Shown here: in pieces, positions 31,677 through 40,202 of the stretch
Layout: each line of letters begins with the position of its first letter
Position numbering within the stretch: position 1 is the first letter of the stretch
DNA from: Gammaproteobacteria bacterium
Lineage (GTDB): Bacteria; Pseudomonadota; Gammaproteobacteria; JACKNK01
Assembly (NCBI GenBank): GCA_024234895.1
Contig: JACKNJ010000007.1
Location: 155,758-219,757 of the forward strand
Direction of reading: 5' to 3'
DNA: 64,000 nucleotides
Notes under the pieces: model-generated
The model's database searches: none
The model's input: the letters and a program-made list of their open reading frames with translations, nothing else
Told to the model about the DNA's origin: nothing
Translations under genes and position numbers: made by a program

Positions 31677-32540
31677 TCATAGCCGCCAGTCGCGGCGCAG
31701 CGGCGCATAGAAGTCGGCGGCGTCGACGGTCGCGCCACGCTGGCCGACGATGCGCGACGCGAAGGCCTGCGCCCGCTCGGCGGTAGCGGGCAACGGCCAG
31801 CCGCTGGCAAGGCCGAGGATCATCACCGACGCGAAGGCGTCGCCGGCGCCGACCGTATCGACCACCGCGTCGTTGACCACCGGCTTCACGATGAAGCGCG
31901 AGCCATCGATGGTCAGCACCTCGGCCCCTTCGCCGCCGTGGGTGAGGATCAGGCCCCGGAGGTCGTGCGCGGCCATGAACGCGCGCGCGTCGGCCTCGGG
32001 GTGCAGCAGTTCGAGCTCCTCGGCGTTCAGCTTCACCCAGTGCGCGTCGCGTACCTCGGCGAGCACGGATTCGACGTCCCACCACGGGCGGCGCAGGTTC
32101 ACGTCGAGGAAGATCAGGTCGGGAGTCTGCGCCTTCAGCGCCGCCAGCGCCGCGCGCGAGGTCTCGTTACGCAGCGCCAGACTGCCGTGGTACAGCAGCC
32201 GGATCGGGGGCGGCGCGGCCAACGGCTCGATCGCATCCCAGGCGCTGGGATGGACGATGTCGTAGTCCGGTTCGCCGTCGTGGAAGCTCACGCTGACGCG
32301 ACCGGTCGGCAGCTTCGCGTCGATCTGGACGCCATCGGTATCCATGCCCCAGGCCCGCATCGCGGCGAGCACCCCGGCGCCATCGGCGTCATCGCCGAGC
32401 CGGCTGACGAAGTACGGATCCTGTCCGAAGGCATGCAGATGCCAGGCGACGTTGAAGGGCGCGCCACCCAGCACGCGCGCGCCGTCCGGGAAGTGGTCGA
32501 ACAGCACCTCTCCAAAGATGCACAGGCGGGGCTCCCTCAT
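31677..32540 (-). CDS. Fructokinase (PfkB family)
   Basis: Phosphorylates fructose released by amylosucrase. 287 residues. PfkB-family marks are the N-terminal GEVLFDHFPDGARVLGGAPFNVAWHL and the C-terminal DTVGAGDAFASVMI, containing the catalytic Asp. The start ATG overlaps the stop of the sucrose-phosphate synthase gene (ATGA), so the two are translationally coupled. Sugar preference for fructose is inferred from the cluster; the sequence alone shows a PfkB sugar kinase. Confidence 0.9.
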   Translation of the reverse strand: MREPRLCIFGEVLFDHFPDGARVLGGAPFNVAWHLHAFGQDPYFVSRLGDDADGAGVLAAMRAWGMDTDGVQIDAKLPTGRVSVSFHDGEPDYDIVHPSAWDAIEPLAAPPPIRLLYHGSLALRNETSRAALAALKAQTPDLIFLDVNLRRPWWDVESVLAEVRDAHWVKLNAEELELLHPEADARAFMAAHDLRGLILTHGGEGAEVLTIDGSRFIVKPVVNDAVVDTVGAGDAFASVMILGLASGWPLPATAERAQAFASRIVGQRGATVDAADFYAPLRRDWRL

Positions 32541-34720
32541 GAGTTCTTCTCCGTTGCTTCGCGGTGGTCGGGCATCCGGCAGGCGCGGAAGAAATCGTAG
32601 TGTTCGATGGCCTCCAGGATGCCCAGCGCATGCGGCTGGCGCGCGCGGTAGATGCTGTCCTGATCGACCAGCTGCGAGAGCTCCTCGTGGTGGCGGTTAC
32701 CGACCAGCACCGCGAGGGTGTTGCCGCGCATCATGTCCTCGTCGGCGCCGGAACCGCCGGCGGCGAGGATGTGTTCCATCGGGATGTCCAGGCGCTGCGC
32801 GACGTAACGCAGGGCCTGCCCCTTGGAGGCGCGGGTCGGCACCACGTCGAGGAACTGCCCGAAGGACAGCATCACGTTGGCGGCCAGTTCGCGGGTCCGC
32901 AGCAGCGCGATGATCTCTTCGAGCGACGGCGCCTCGGCCTCGTCGTAGTAATAGGACAGCTTGTGCGGGCTCTGCTCGGAGCGCGCCTGCATCTTCAGAC
33001 CGGGCAGACTGTCCAGCGCGCGGCGCACCTGCGCGACGTTCCAGTTGAAATCGATGTGCTCGGCCCAGTAATCGTCCGAGGTCAGCGCCTGACCGTAATG
33101 GATGCGGGTGCCAAGGCTGCTGATCAGCACGTCCGGCGCGGGGATGCCGTGCTTCTTCATCTCCGCCAGCGCCTTGTCGATGCGCCGCCCGGTGGCGATG
33201 CCGAAGGTCACGCAGCGCCGGTTCGCCTGCATGACCTCGATGAACCTGGCGAGTGCCGCCGGGTTGCCGATCAGGTTCTGGTCGAGGTCGGTGAAGATCG
33301 CCCGGTCACGATAGCGGGAGCGGGCCGCCAGCCGCTCCTGGGGCAGCGGCTTGAAATCGTCCGACGGCAGCGCGGCGATCTCCTTGAGGTAAGAGGCCGC
33401 GTGGGCATCCCAGGAATAGTGCCTGCGCACGCCCTCGATGCCGTTGCGCGAGGCCACGCTCCACACCTCCCGGTCGCGCAGCAGCTTCAGCAGCGCGTTG
33501 CTGATCTGCCCGTGATCGAGCGGGTCGACCAGTTCGCCGTTGTGGCAGTTGCCGAGAATGTCCACCGGTCCACCGTTCTCGGTGGCGACGACCGGCAGGC
33601 CGCTGGCGGCGGCTTCGAGGATGGTCAGCCCAAACGGTTCGGTCAGCGCCGGATTGATGAACACGCCGTTGCGCCGCGAGGCCAGCCGGTAGATCTGTTC
33701 GACCTCGTCGGAACGGTGCGTCTTCGGGATCGCGACCTTGCCGTACAGGTCGTGGGCGTCGATGAGCAGCAGGATGTTGGTCAGCACGTTCTGCGCGCCG
33801 GGCTCCAGATCGCGGATGTCGTCGCGGGTGCCCGCGACGATCAGCAGGTTGGCGGTCCGTTGCAGCGCGCTCGATTCGCCGTAGGCCTCGATCAGGGTGA
33901 GGATGTTCTTGCGCTCGTCGGGGCGTGACAGCGCCAGGATCAGCGGCTTGCCGGGTTCATCGAGGAAGCGGTCGACCTGCTCGCTGAAGGCAATGTGCTC
34001 GTCGGCGGTCGGCGGATGGAACTGGCGCAGATCGGTGCCGGGCGGGATGACCCGCATGCGCGCGGGGTCGTAGTAGTTGTACAGCCCGTACTGTTCCTCG
34101 ATCTCGTTGTGCGTGCTGGTGATGACCAGCGCGGCGTTGGCAAGCACCTCCTCCTCGGCGTCGATGCGACGACCGATGTTGTAGGTGCGTTCAATCTCCT
34201 CGCGGGACAGACCGCGCGCCAGCAGGCGCTTGCGCTTGTCGCGGCCAAGCGAATGGCCGGTGTGGATCAGCGGCACGCCGAGCAGATTGGCGAGCCGCAC
34301 GCCGACGTAGCCGGCATCGGCGTAGTGGCTGTGTACCAGGTCCGGCATGTGGCCCCGAATCTGTGCCTGCGCCTTGAGCCAGTCGACCAGGTTGTCCATG
34401 AAGCTGTCGAGGTGGTCCCAGAGCTGCTCCTTGGGCAGGTACTCCTCGGGACCGGCATCGATGCGCACGATCGAGGCCTTGTCGGAAAGGCGCTCGACCG
34501 GGACCGCGTAATCGTCGCTGACGTGCGGATCGACCACCCGCCGGGTGATCAGGTCGACCGCCTCGACATCGGGTTGCGCGGCGAGCGCGCGGGCGAGATC
34601 GACCACGTACTTGGTCTGCCCGCCGGTGTCGGCGTCCCGCCCGAGTTCGAGGTCGTGGCCGCGAATCAGTCCGTGGACGCTGATGAGAACGATGTATGTG
34701 CCGGTGTCGTCATTCCTCAT
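32537..34720 (-). CDS. sps: Sucrose-phosphate synthase with C-terminal phosphatase-like domain
   Basis: Makes sucrose 6-phosphate from UDP-glucose (or another NDP-glucose) and fructose 6-phosphate. 727 residues. The GT4 glycosyltransferase half (about 1-475) has ISVHGLIRGHDLELGRDADTGGQTKYVV, HSHYADAGYVG and the donor site EPFGLTILEAAASGLPVVAT. The C-terminal HAD domain (about 485-715) begins with FTDLDQNLIGN. Both Asp of DxD are kept, although the usual Thr of DNTL is Asn, and it continues with GIATGRR, HKLSYYY and AAGGSGADEDMM. An intact DxD suggests it may also dephosphorylate the product; activity is not certain. First gene of the sucrose cluster; sucrose often serves as compatible solute. 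Confidence 0.92.
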   Translation of the reverse strand: MRNDDTGTYIVLISVHGLIRGHDLELGRDADTGGQTKYVVDLARALAAQPDVEAVDLITRRVVDPHVSDDYAVPVERLSDKASIVRIDAGPEEYLPKEQLWDHLDSFMDNLVDWLKAQAQIRGHMPDLVHSHYADAGYVGVRLANLLGVPLIHTGHSLGRDKRKRLLARGLSREEIERTYNIGRRIDAEEEVLANAALVITSTHNEIEEQYGLYNYYDPARMRVIPPGTDLRQFHPPTADEHIAFSEQVDRFLDEPGKPLILALSRPDERKNILTLIEAYGESSALQRTANLLIVAGTRDDIRDLEPGAQNVLTNILLLIDAHDLYGKVAIPKTHRSDEVEQIYRLASRRNGVFINPALTEPFGLTILEAAASGLPVVATENGGPVDILGNCHNGELVDPLDHGQISNALLKLLRDREVWSVASRNGIEGVRRHYSWDAHAASYLKEIAALPSDDFKPLPQERLAARSRYRDRAIFTDLDQNLIGNPAALARFIEVMQANRRCVTFGIATGRRIDKALAEMKKHGIPAPDVLISSLGTRIHYGQALTSDDYWAEHIDFNWNVAQVRRALDSLPGLKMQARSEQSPHKLSYYYDEAEAPSLEEIIALLRTRELAANVMLSFGQFLDVVPTRASKGQALRYVAQRLDIPMEHILAAGGSGADEDMMRGNTLAVLVGNRHHEELSQLVDQDSIYRARQPHALGILEAIEHYDFFRACRMPDHREATEKNS

Positions 34721-34831
34721 GTTGGCCTTTTGGGTTACCAGGGAGTCGTGCTGCCAGCCCCGAGCCTAACAGGCGCACATCGGGGTTTCATGGGCGAACC
34801 TGCCCACCCCGCCATCGGGGTCAACGGGTTC

Positions 34832-34949
34832 ACAGGATGGGCAAAGCGCGGCCTGCCCATCACAGACGCACGCATTTCCCGAACGATCCGGTATTACCCG
34901 AACGCTGGCGATGGGCACGTCCCTACGGTCCTTTGCCCATCCTACGGTC
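34832..34949. repeat. Palindromic element, family 6, copy 1
   Basis: ACAGGATGGGCAAAGCGC at the left and CTTTGCCCATCCTACGGT at the right are the outer arms. The interior (CCCATCACAGACGCACGC, CGATGGGCACGTCCCTACGG) is nearly identical to copy 2, so the two copies are direct repeats of about 118 bases. They lie between sps and nirD. Confidence 0.88.
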
Positions 34950-34980
34950 GCTACCGGCGATTCAGGCCGCCTGCTCGGCC

Positions 34981-35098
34981 GTAGGATGGGCAAAGCGCAG
35001 CGTGCCCATCACAGACGCACGCGTTTCCCAAACGATCCGCCATTACCCGATCGCTGGCGATGGGCACGTCCCTACGGTCCTTTGCCCATCCTACGGTC
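34981..35098. repeat. Palindromic element, family 6, copy 2
   Basis: GTAGGATGGGCAAAGCGC and CTTTGCCCATCCTACGG pair as arms. It matches copy 1 over its whole length apart from a few bases, with the same orientation and a 31-base spacer. Together the two copies fill most of the 400 bases between the sucrose and nirBD operons. Confidence 0.88.
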
Positions 35099-35120
35099 TA
35101 CGATGACACCACGGGTCGGC

Positions 35121-35453
35121 TTACGCCGCCTGCTCGATCAGGCCGCTGAAGTCGATCAGCACGCGGCTGCCGTCGACCTTGGCCGGGAAGGTATTGGTGC
35201 AGCCCTCGTCGGGGCCCATGGCCTCGCCGCTGGCGAGGTCGAATTTCCAGTTGTGCAGCGGGCAGGTCACGGCATGGCCGTGCACGATGCCCTGGGACAG
35301 CGGGCCCTTCTTGTGCGGGCATTCGTCCTTCATCGCGAACACGGCGTCGTCGGCGGTGCGGAATACCGCGATGTTCATGGTGTCGGTCTTGACCACGCGC
35401 GAGCCGAGCCGGGGGATGTCGGTCAGGGCGCAGATGTCGGTCCAGTTGGTCAT
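35121..35453 (-). CDS. nirD: Nitrite reductase small subunit (Rieske-type)
   Basis: The small subunit of NADH-dependent nitrite reductase, 110 residues. The [2Fe-2S] ligands are visible: C45 and H47 in CPHKKG, C64 and H67 in CPLHNWKF. These are ligands that many NirD proteins have lost, so a real Rieske centre is likely here. ATG 35453 has GAGAGACC upstream. It follows nirB after a palindromic element. Confidence 0.92.
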   Translation of the reverse strand: MTNWTDICALTDIPRLGSRVVKTDTMNIAVFRTADDAVFAMKDECPHKKGPLSQGIVHGHAVTCPLHNWKFDLASGEAMGPDEGCTNTFPAKVDGSRVLIDFSGLIEQAA

Positions 35454-35486
35454 GATTGGTCTCTCACTCAATTCGGTTCCGGGCCC

Positions 35487-35550
35487 GTAGGAGCGGCTTC
35501 AGCCGCGATCGGCATCAATCGAAGGCAGATCGCGGCTGAAGCCGCTCCTC
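35487..35550. repeat. Palindromic element, family 1 (nirB-nirD spacer)
   Basis: GTAGGAGCGGCTTCAGCCGC and GCGGCTGAAGCCGCTCCT form near-perfect arms with ATCGGC / GCAGAT extensions. The same sequence recurs at 39109-39181. It interrupts the nirBD operon. Confidence 0.88.
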
Positions 35551-35564
35551 CGGTGGGGCGTTGA

Positions 35565-38000
35565 TCAGGCGATCTTCAGGGTCGTGAACTCGTGCGCCTC
35601 GGCGCCGTCGGCGCGGGCCTTCCACGGGTCGATCTGCGCGAAGGTCTGGGAGAACTTGAAGTCCTCGTAGAGCTGGCGGCGACGCTCGGCGTTGTCGAGG
35701 ATCTGCTCCTTGACGAAGGCCAGACCGCGCCGCTCGACCCAGGGCGCGGTGCGCTCCAGGTAGTGCGCGTCGAGGCGGTAGAGCTGGATGAAGGCGCCAG
35801 TGAATTCGAGCACCTCCTCCTCGGTCGCGACGCGGGTGAGCAGATCGGTGACGCGCACCTTGATGCCGCCGTTGCCGCCGACGTGCAGCTCGTAGCCGGA
35901 ATCGACGCAGACCACGCCGAAGTCCTTGATGGTCGCTTCCGCGCAGTTACGCGGGCAGCCGGACACCGCGAGCTTGAACTTGTGCGGCATCCACGAGCCC
36001 CAGGTGAGCTGTTCGAGCTTCACGCCCAGGCCGGTGGAATTCTGGGTACCGAAGCGGCACCAGTTGGAGCCGGCGCAGGTCTTCACGGTGCGCAGGGCCT
36101 TGCCGTAGGCATGGCCGGACACGAAGCCGGCGTCGGACAGGTCCTTCCACATCAAGGGCAGGTCTTCCTTCTTGACGCCGAACAGGTCGATGCGCTGGCC
36201 GCCGGTGACCTTCATTTCGGGCACCTGGTACTTGTCGGAGACATCGGCGATCGCGCGCAGGTCGTTGGCGGTACACAGGCCGCCGAACATGCGCGGCACC
36301 ACCGAGTAGGTGCCGTCCTTCTGGATGTTGCCGTGGGCGCGTTCGTTGATGAAACGCGACTGGGCGTCGTCGTTGTATTCCGCCGGCCAGTTGGCGAGCA
36401 GGTAGTAGTTCAGCGCCGGGCGGCAGGTCGCGCAGCCGTCCGGGGTCTGCCATTCGAAGAAGTCGCGCACCGACTGCATGGTCTTGAGCTGGTGCCTCTT
36501 GATGCCGGTGATCACGTCGTCGTGGCTGTGATCGGTGCATTTGCACATCGGCTTCTTGCTCGGCGCCGGGCCGTAGCCTTCGCCGACCGTGGAAGCCAGC
36601 AACGCCTCGACCAGACCGGTGCAGGAACCGCAGGACGAGGACGCCTTGGTGTGGGCGCGCACGTCGTCCAGCGTGAACAGGCCCTTCTTGACGATGGCGT
36701 CGACGATCTCGCCCTTGCAGACGCCGTTGCAGCCGCAGATCTCGGCGTCGTCGGACAGCGCCATGACCTGCTTGCTGGAATCGCCGTGGCCGGCATCGCC
36801 CAGGTCGTGCTGGCCGAACAGGATGGTCTTGCGGAAGGCCGACACGTCGGTGCCTTCGCGCAGCAGCTGGAAGTACCAGGAGCCGTCCATGGTGTCGCCG
36901 TACATGACGGCGCCCTTCACGCGGTTGTCGCGCAGGACCAGCTTCTTGTACATGCCCTGCGACGGGTCTTGCAGCACCAGCGTTTCGTCGCCGTCCTGCT
37001 CGTTGAACTCGCCGGCGGAGAACAGATCGATGCCGGTGACCTTGAGCTTGGTGGAAGTCACCGAGCCCTCATAACGCGCGACGCCGTGTTCGCAGAGGTG
37101 GTTCGCCGCGACCTTGGCCTGCTCGAACAGCGGCGCGACCAGGCCGTAGCACTGGTTGCGATGCTGCACGCATTCGCCGACCGCCCAGATGCGCGGGTCG
37201 AAGGTCTGCATGGTGTCGTTGACCACGATGCCGCGTTCGCAATGGATGCCGGCGGCCTTGGCCAGCGCGATGTTCGGGCGGATGCCGACGGCCATCACGA
37301 CCAGATCGGCGGGGATCTCGCGACCATCGGTGAAGCGCAGGCCGGTGACGCGCTCATCGCCGAGGATCGATTCGGTCGACGCGCTCATCTCGAACTTGAG
37401 CCCCTTCTCTTCCAGCGACGCCTTCAGCAACGCGGCGGCGGGCTTGTCGAGCTGGCGCTCCATGAGGGTGTCGAGCAGATGCACGACGGTCACGTCCATG
37501 CCCTGCTTCTTGAGGCCGTTGGCGGCTTCCAGACCGAGCAGGCCACCGCCGATGACCACGGCGTGCTTGTACTGCTTCGACGCGGCCAGCATCGCGTCGA
37601 CGTCGGCGATGTCGCGGAAGCCGATTACGCCCGGCAACTGGTGGCCGGGCACGGGGATGATGAAGGGGTTGGAGCCGGTCGCCAGGATCAGGCGGTCGTA
37701 TTCGGCGACGGTGCCGTCATCGGCGATGACCTGGCGGTGCACGCGATCGATCGCGGTGATCGTCTTGCCCTTGTGCAGGGTGATGCCGTGGTCGGCGTAC
37801 CAGGCGTCGTCGTTGAGGATGATGTCCTCGACGGTCTTGTCCGAGGCCAGCACCGGCGACAGCATGATGCGGTTGTAGTTTGGGTACGGCTCGGCACCGA
37901 AGACGGTGATTTCGTATTGATCCGGCGCGCTCTTGAGCAGTTCTTCGAGGGTGCGGACACCGGCCATGCCGTTGCCGACCATTACCAATCTGTGCTTCAT
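35565..38000 (-). CDS. nirB: NADH-dependent nitrite reductase large subunit
   Basis: Reduces nitrite to ammonia in the cytoplasm. 811 residues. FAD/NADH part: MKHRLVMVGNGMAGVRTLEEL at the start and AVVIGGGLLGLEAANGLKKQG. A BFD-like [2Fe-2S] segment has EICGCNGVCKGEI with SSCGSCTGLVEALL. The siroheme/[4Fe-4S] ligands are in CAGSNWCRFGTQN and VSGCPRNCAE. All cofactor cysteines are present. ATG 38000 is the family start. It pairs with nirD, and cysG at 16.3 kb supplies siroheme. No nitrate reductase or transporter gene is in the window, so assimilatory or detoxifying use cannot be separated. Confidence 0.96.
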   Translation of the reverse strand: MKHRLVMVGNGMAGVRTLEELLKSAPDQYEITVFGAEPYPNYNRIMLSPVLASDKTVEDIILNDDAWYADHGITLHKGKTITAIDRVHRQVIADDGTVAEYDRLILATGSNPFIIPVPGHQLPGVIGFRDIADVDAMLAASKQYKHAVVIGGGLLGLEAANGLKKQGMDVTVVHLLDTLMERQLDKPAAALLKASLEEKGLKFEMSASTESILGDERVTGLRFTDGREIPADLVVMAVGIRPNIALAKAAGIHCERGIVVNDTMQTFDPRIWAVGECVQHRNQCYGLVAPLFEQAKVAANHLCEHGVARYEGSVTSTKLKVTGIDLFSAGEFNEQDGDETLVLQDPSQGMYKKLVLRDNRVKGAVMYGDTMDGSWYFQLLREGTDVSAFRKTILFGQHDLGDAGHGDSSKQVMALSDDAEICGCNGVCKGEIVDAIVKKGLFTLDDVRAHTKASSSCGSCTGLVEALLASTVGEGYGPAPSKKPMCKCTDHSHDDVITGIKRHQLKTMQSVRDFFEWQTPDGCATCRPALNYYLLANWPAEYNDDAQSRFINERAHGNIQKDGTYSVVPRMFGGLCTANDLRAIADVSDKYQVPEMKVTGGQRIDLFGVKKEDLPLMWKDLSDAGFVSGHAYGKALRTVKTCAGSNWCRFGTQNSTGLGVKLEQLTWGSWMPHKFKLAVSGCPRNCAEATIKDFGVVCVDSGYELHVGGNGGIKVRVTDLLTRVATEEEVLEFTGAFIQLYRLDAHYLERTAPWVERRGLAFVKEQILDNAERRRQLYEDFKFSQTFAQIDPWKARADGAEAHEFTTLKIA

Positions 38001-38059
38001 GGGGAGAGGTCTCTCACTCCGGTGAAACCCGATGACCGCCTTTAGCCGCCGGACTTCAT

Positions 38060-38079
38060 AAGCAAATCGTCGATTGCTT
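38060..38079. promoter_or_regulatory. Inverted repeat upstream of nirB, possible operator
   Basis: AAGCAA and TTGCTT flank eight bases (ATCGTCGA) in an AT-richer patch 60-80 bases before the nirB start. It could be a regulator site for nirBD. The regulator is unknown, and it does not fit the NtrC or FNR consensus. Confidence 0.3.
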
Positions 38080-38237
38080 AATAGCAACCCGTGGGCCAGC
38101 CATCATCCGAACCCGGCAACACCCTGATGCAGCGGGGATTTATCTCCGAACGAACCGTCAGGCCGGCGCCACGTACGCCGGGATACGCACCATGAACGTG
38201 CACGACCACCCGAATGGCCGCACCACCGCCGCGCAGA

Positions 38238-38918
38238 TCAGCGTGGGCGTATCCGCACCTCGGTGAGCAGACGCCCCTCGAACCAGGCATCGATATCGAC
38301 CGCGCCCGGCTGATGATCGACCCGCACCCCCGGCTGGGCCGCCGGACTCGTCCCGGTCACTTGCAGTTCATCGACCGGGAACTCGACGCGGAGGCTGACC
38401 CTCATGGGGAAGTAGCCGTCGAGAAAACGCCGCATGAACGGTCCGTTGCGGATCGCGTAGCCGCCATCGTCCAGGCGATGCACCACCCGCGAGCGGGCAC
38501 GAACGCACAGACGGGCATCCGGCCCGACATCCCGCAGCTGCACGCTCGCCCCATCCACCGCCGCGTGCCCGATGCCCTCGGCCTCGGTGATTGCCAGATC
38601 GCTGACCCGATCGGCCCGATAGACCACCTCGGCGAGCGGGACCGGGTCGAGATGCCGATGGCACTGTTCCAGCGTCGCCCAGCCATCGGTCAGGCTGGCA
38701 CGGTTCACGATCAGGCGGTTCCGATGGTGATGAACGGCCTTTTCTGGCGGTTCGGCGAGGAAACGCAGCTCGCCGGAACTGATCTCATCGACATCCGGGA
38801 GATCGAACCAGGAGGCATCTTCCGCGCCGGAATTGGCCATCGCCAGGCCGGTCGGCAGGATCAACAGCAGACTGGCCGCTGCCGCCCAGGGGCGGATTCT
38901 GGACAGAATCGGGAACAT
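38238..38918 (-). CDS. Hypothetical exported protein
   Basis: A 226-residue protein of unknown family. ATG 38918 has GGAGAAG upstream and begins a signal peptide (RIRPWAAAASLLLILPTGLAMANS). The mature part is mainly beta-strand-like with two cysteines (LEQCHRHLDPVPL, DARLCVRARSRVVHRL), and ends with AWFEGRLLTEVRIRPR. It stands alone between nirB and the winged-helix regulator. No function can be named. Confidence 0.6.
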   Translation of the reverse strand: MFPILSRIRPWAAAASLLLILPTGLAMANSGAEDASWFDLPDVDEISSGELRFLAEPPEKAVHHHRNRLIVNRASLTDGWATLEQCHRHLDPVPLAEVVYRADRVSDLAITEAEGIGHAAVDGASVQLRDVGPDARLCVRARSRVVHRLDDGGYAIRNGPFMRRFLDGYFPMRVSLRVEFPVDELQVTGTSPAAQPGVRVDHQPGAVDIDAWFEGRLLTEVRIRPR

Positions 38919-39024
38919 GGCGCTTCTCCGGTCTCCGACATGAAACGGGCACCGGAGACACGCGCACGGCATGACGGCGCTGTTCCGGATACCGAGAGAC
39001 TAGGCCGCCATTTCCCGTCAGCTA

Positions 39025-39228
39025 AGAGGGTGTTTACAAAAACCTGAATACTCGCTGTCAGTGCCAAATCGCTGCTCACCGGGAAAGCCCTGGACGCTCA
39101 GGGAGCATGTAGGAGCGGCTTCAGCCGCGATCGGCAACAGGACAATCGCTGACGCCGATCGCGGCTGAAGCCGCTCCTACAAAGTGCCGATCCACGATCC
39201 GAATTCCCCGGTTTCGTAAACACCCTCT
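39025..39228. repeat. Long inverted repeat enclosing a family 1 palindrome
   Basis: AGAGGGTGTTTAC at 39025-39037 is exactly inverted at 39216-39228 (GTAAACACCCTCT). The interval holds a family-1 palindrome (39109-39181). It looks like another nested pair, in the gap upstream of the exported-protein gene. Confidence 0.75.
39109..39181. repeat. Palindromic element, family 1
   Basis: TGTAGGAGCGGCTTCAGCCG and CGGCTGAAGCCGCTCCTACA are near-perfect arms with CGATCGGC / GCCGATCG inner pairing. It is almost identical to the element at 35487-35550. Confidence 0.88.
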
Positions 39229-39230
39229 AA

Positions 39231-39279
39231 GGAACCTCTGATTTATTCGATGAACGTCCATGAATAAATCAGAGGTTCC
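39231..39279. repeat. Perfect 18-bp inverted repeat, hairpin at the 3' end of the regulator gene
   Basis: GGAACCTCTGATTTATTC is exactly inverted after a 13-base loop. It abuts the stop codon of the winged-helix gene. It could end transcription, but no T-run follows on either strand, and the AT-rich arms differ from the GC-rich surroundings. A small non-autonomous mobile element is the alternative. Confidence 0.7.
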
Positions 39280-39996
39280 CTAGATCGCCTGGGCAGCCAT
39301 GAATCGCTGATGGAGCGGGGAACGTTCGATGGCGCCGCGATCGCCGCCGATCGGCATCAGCCGGTACCCCTGGCCGTAGACCGAACCCAGCACCCAGCCG
39401 GAGCGCTCATCCAGAGTGAGTTTCTTGCGGACACGGCTGAGGTGCACGTCCACCGAACGGCTGTGCAACTGCGAGCCGGTCCCCCAGATCTGACGCAGCA
39501 GGTCCGCGCGACGCACCAGGTCGCCGCCGCTGCGGAACAGGTACAGCGCCAGCGCGTATTCCTTCTCGGTGAGGAACACCTCCTCGCCCGCGCAGATCAC
39601 CGTGCGGCGGTCGTCGAGGAATCGGTACGAACCGAACTCGAACACGTCCTTGACCGGGGATGCGATGCCGCCGAACCGCTCGATCTTGGCGAGCAGCACC
39701 GGATGCCCGAACGCCGCGCTCACCACGTCGACCGCCCCCAGTGCGAACAGGCTCAATGCGCTGTCCCGGTCGCTCGGCGCATCGAACACCCAGACCGCGC
39801 TCTCGGCATGCACTCGACAGACCTTGGCCAGATCGTTGCGGCTGTCGGAACGCATCCACTCCCAATGCACCAGCACCAGATCGGCCTCCTGCAACGGCAG
39901 GCGACGGTCGTCGCTGATGACCCGGTGACCCGCGTCGCGGAGCTCGCGCGCCAGTCGCGTGTGTTCGGAGTCATGGCTGTAGATACGGATTTTCAT
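39280..39996 (-). CDS. OmpR-type winged-helix regulator with degenerate receiver
   Basis: A 238-residue DNA-binding protein. The C-terminal effector domain (about 130-225) is clearly Trans_reg_C: EFGSYRFLDDRRTVICAGEEVFLTEKEYALALYLFRSGGDLVRRADLL, then SRSVDVHLSRVRKKL and GSVYGQGYRL. The N-terminal domain has the length and secondary structure of a receiver but lacks the phosphoacceptor: where DLVLxD is expected it has DLVLVHWEWM. It probably responds to something other than phosphorylation. No kinase gene is adjacent. ATG 39996 was chosen because receiver-like sequence begins there. Confidence 0.8.
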   Translation of the reverse strand: MKIRIYSHDSEHTRLARELRDAGHRVISDDRRLPLQEADLVLVHWEWMRSDSRNDLAKVCRVHAESAVWVFDAPSDRDSALSLFALGAVDVVSAAFGHPVLLAKIERFGGIASPVKDVFEFGSYRFLDDRRTVICAGEEVFLTEKEYALALYLFRSGGDLVRRADLLRQIWGTGSQLHSRSVDVHLSRVRKKLTLDERSGWVLGSVYGQGYRLMPIGGDRGAIERSPLHQRFMAAQAI

Positions 39997-40127
39997 GATG
40001 GGCGTCCCGCACTGCTCGGTGTGGTTGACACTTTCGCGAATGGGCGTGGCGAAAAATGTGAACGGGTTCACGTTTTTCACAATTCGTTTACGAATGCCCC
40101 CGGCGGCGCCCGCAGGGTTCCGGACGC

Positions 40128-40158
40128 AAAAAAGCCGCGGAATGTTGCATCCGCGGCT
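40128..40158 (-). terminator. Rho-independent terminator of the cNMP-binding protein gene
   Basis: On the minus strand the stem GCCGCGGA with loop TGCAACAT and complementary stem is followed by TTTTTT. It lies 45 bases after the stop of the cyclic-nucleotide-binding protein gene. Confidence 0.85.
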
Positions 40159-40202
40159 TCGGTGACGGGGCCGGACTGACGTGGCCGGACTGGCCGGCGC
40201 GT

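Noticed and set aside
35592..38045. An 817-codon open frame on the plus strand opposite nirB
   Set aside because: High-GC antisense shadow: nirB has all cofactor motifs, while the opposite frame has none and shows skewed His/Asp/Val-rich composition.
39231..39279. Calling the perfect 18-base inverted repeat a terminator
   Set aside because: No T-run follows on either strand, so it is listed only as a repeat.
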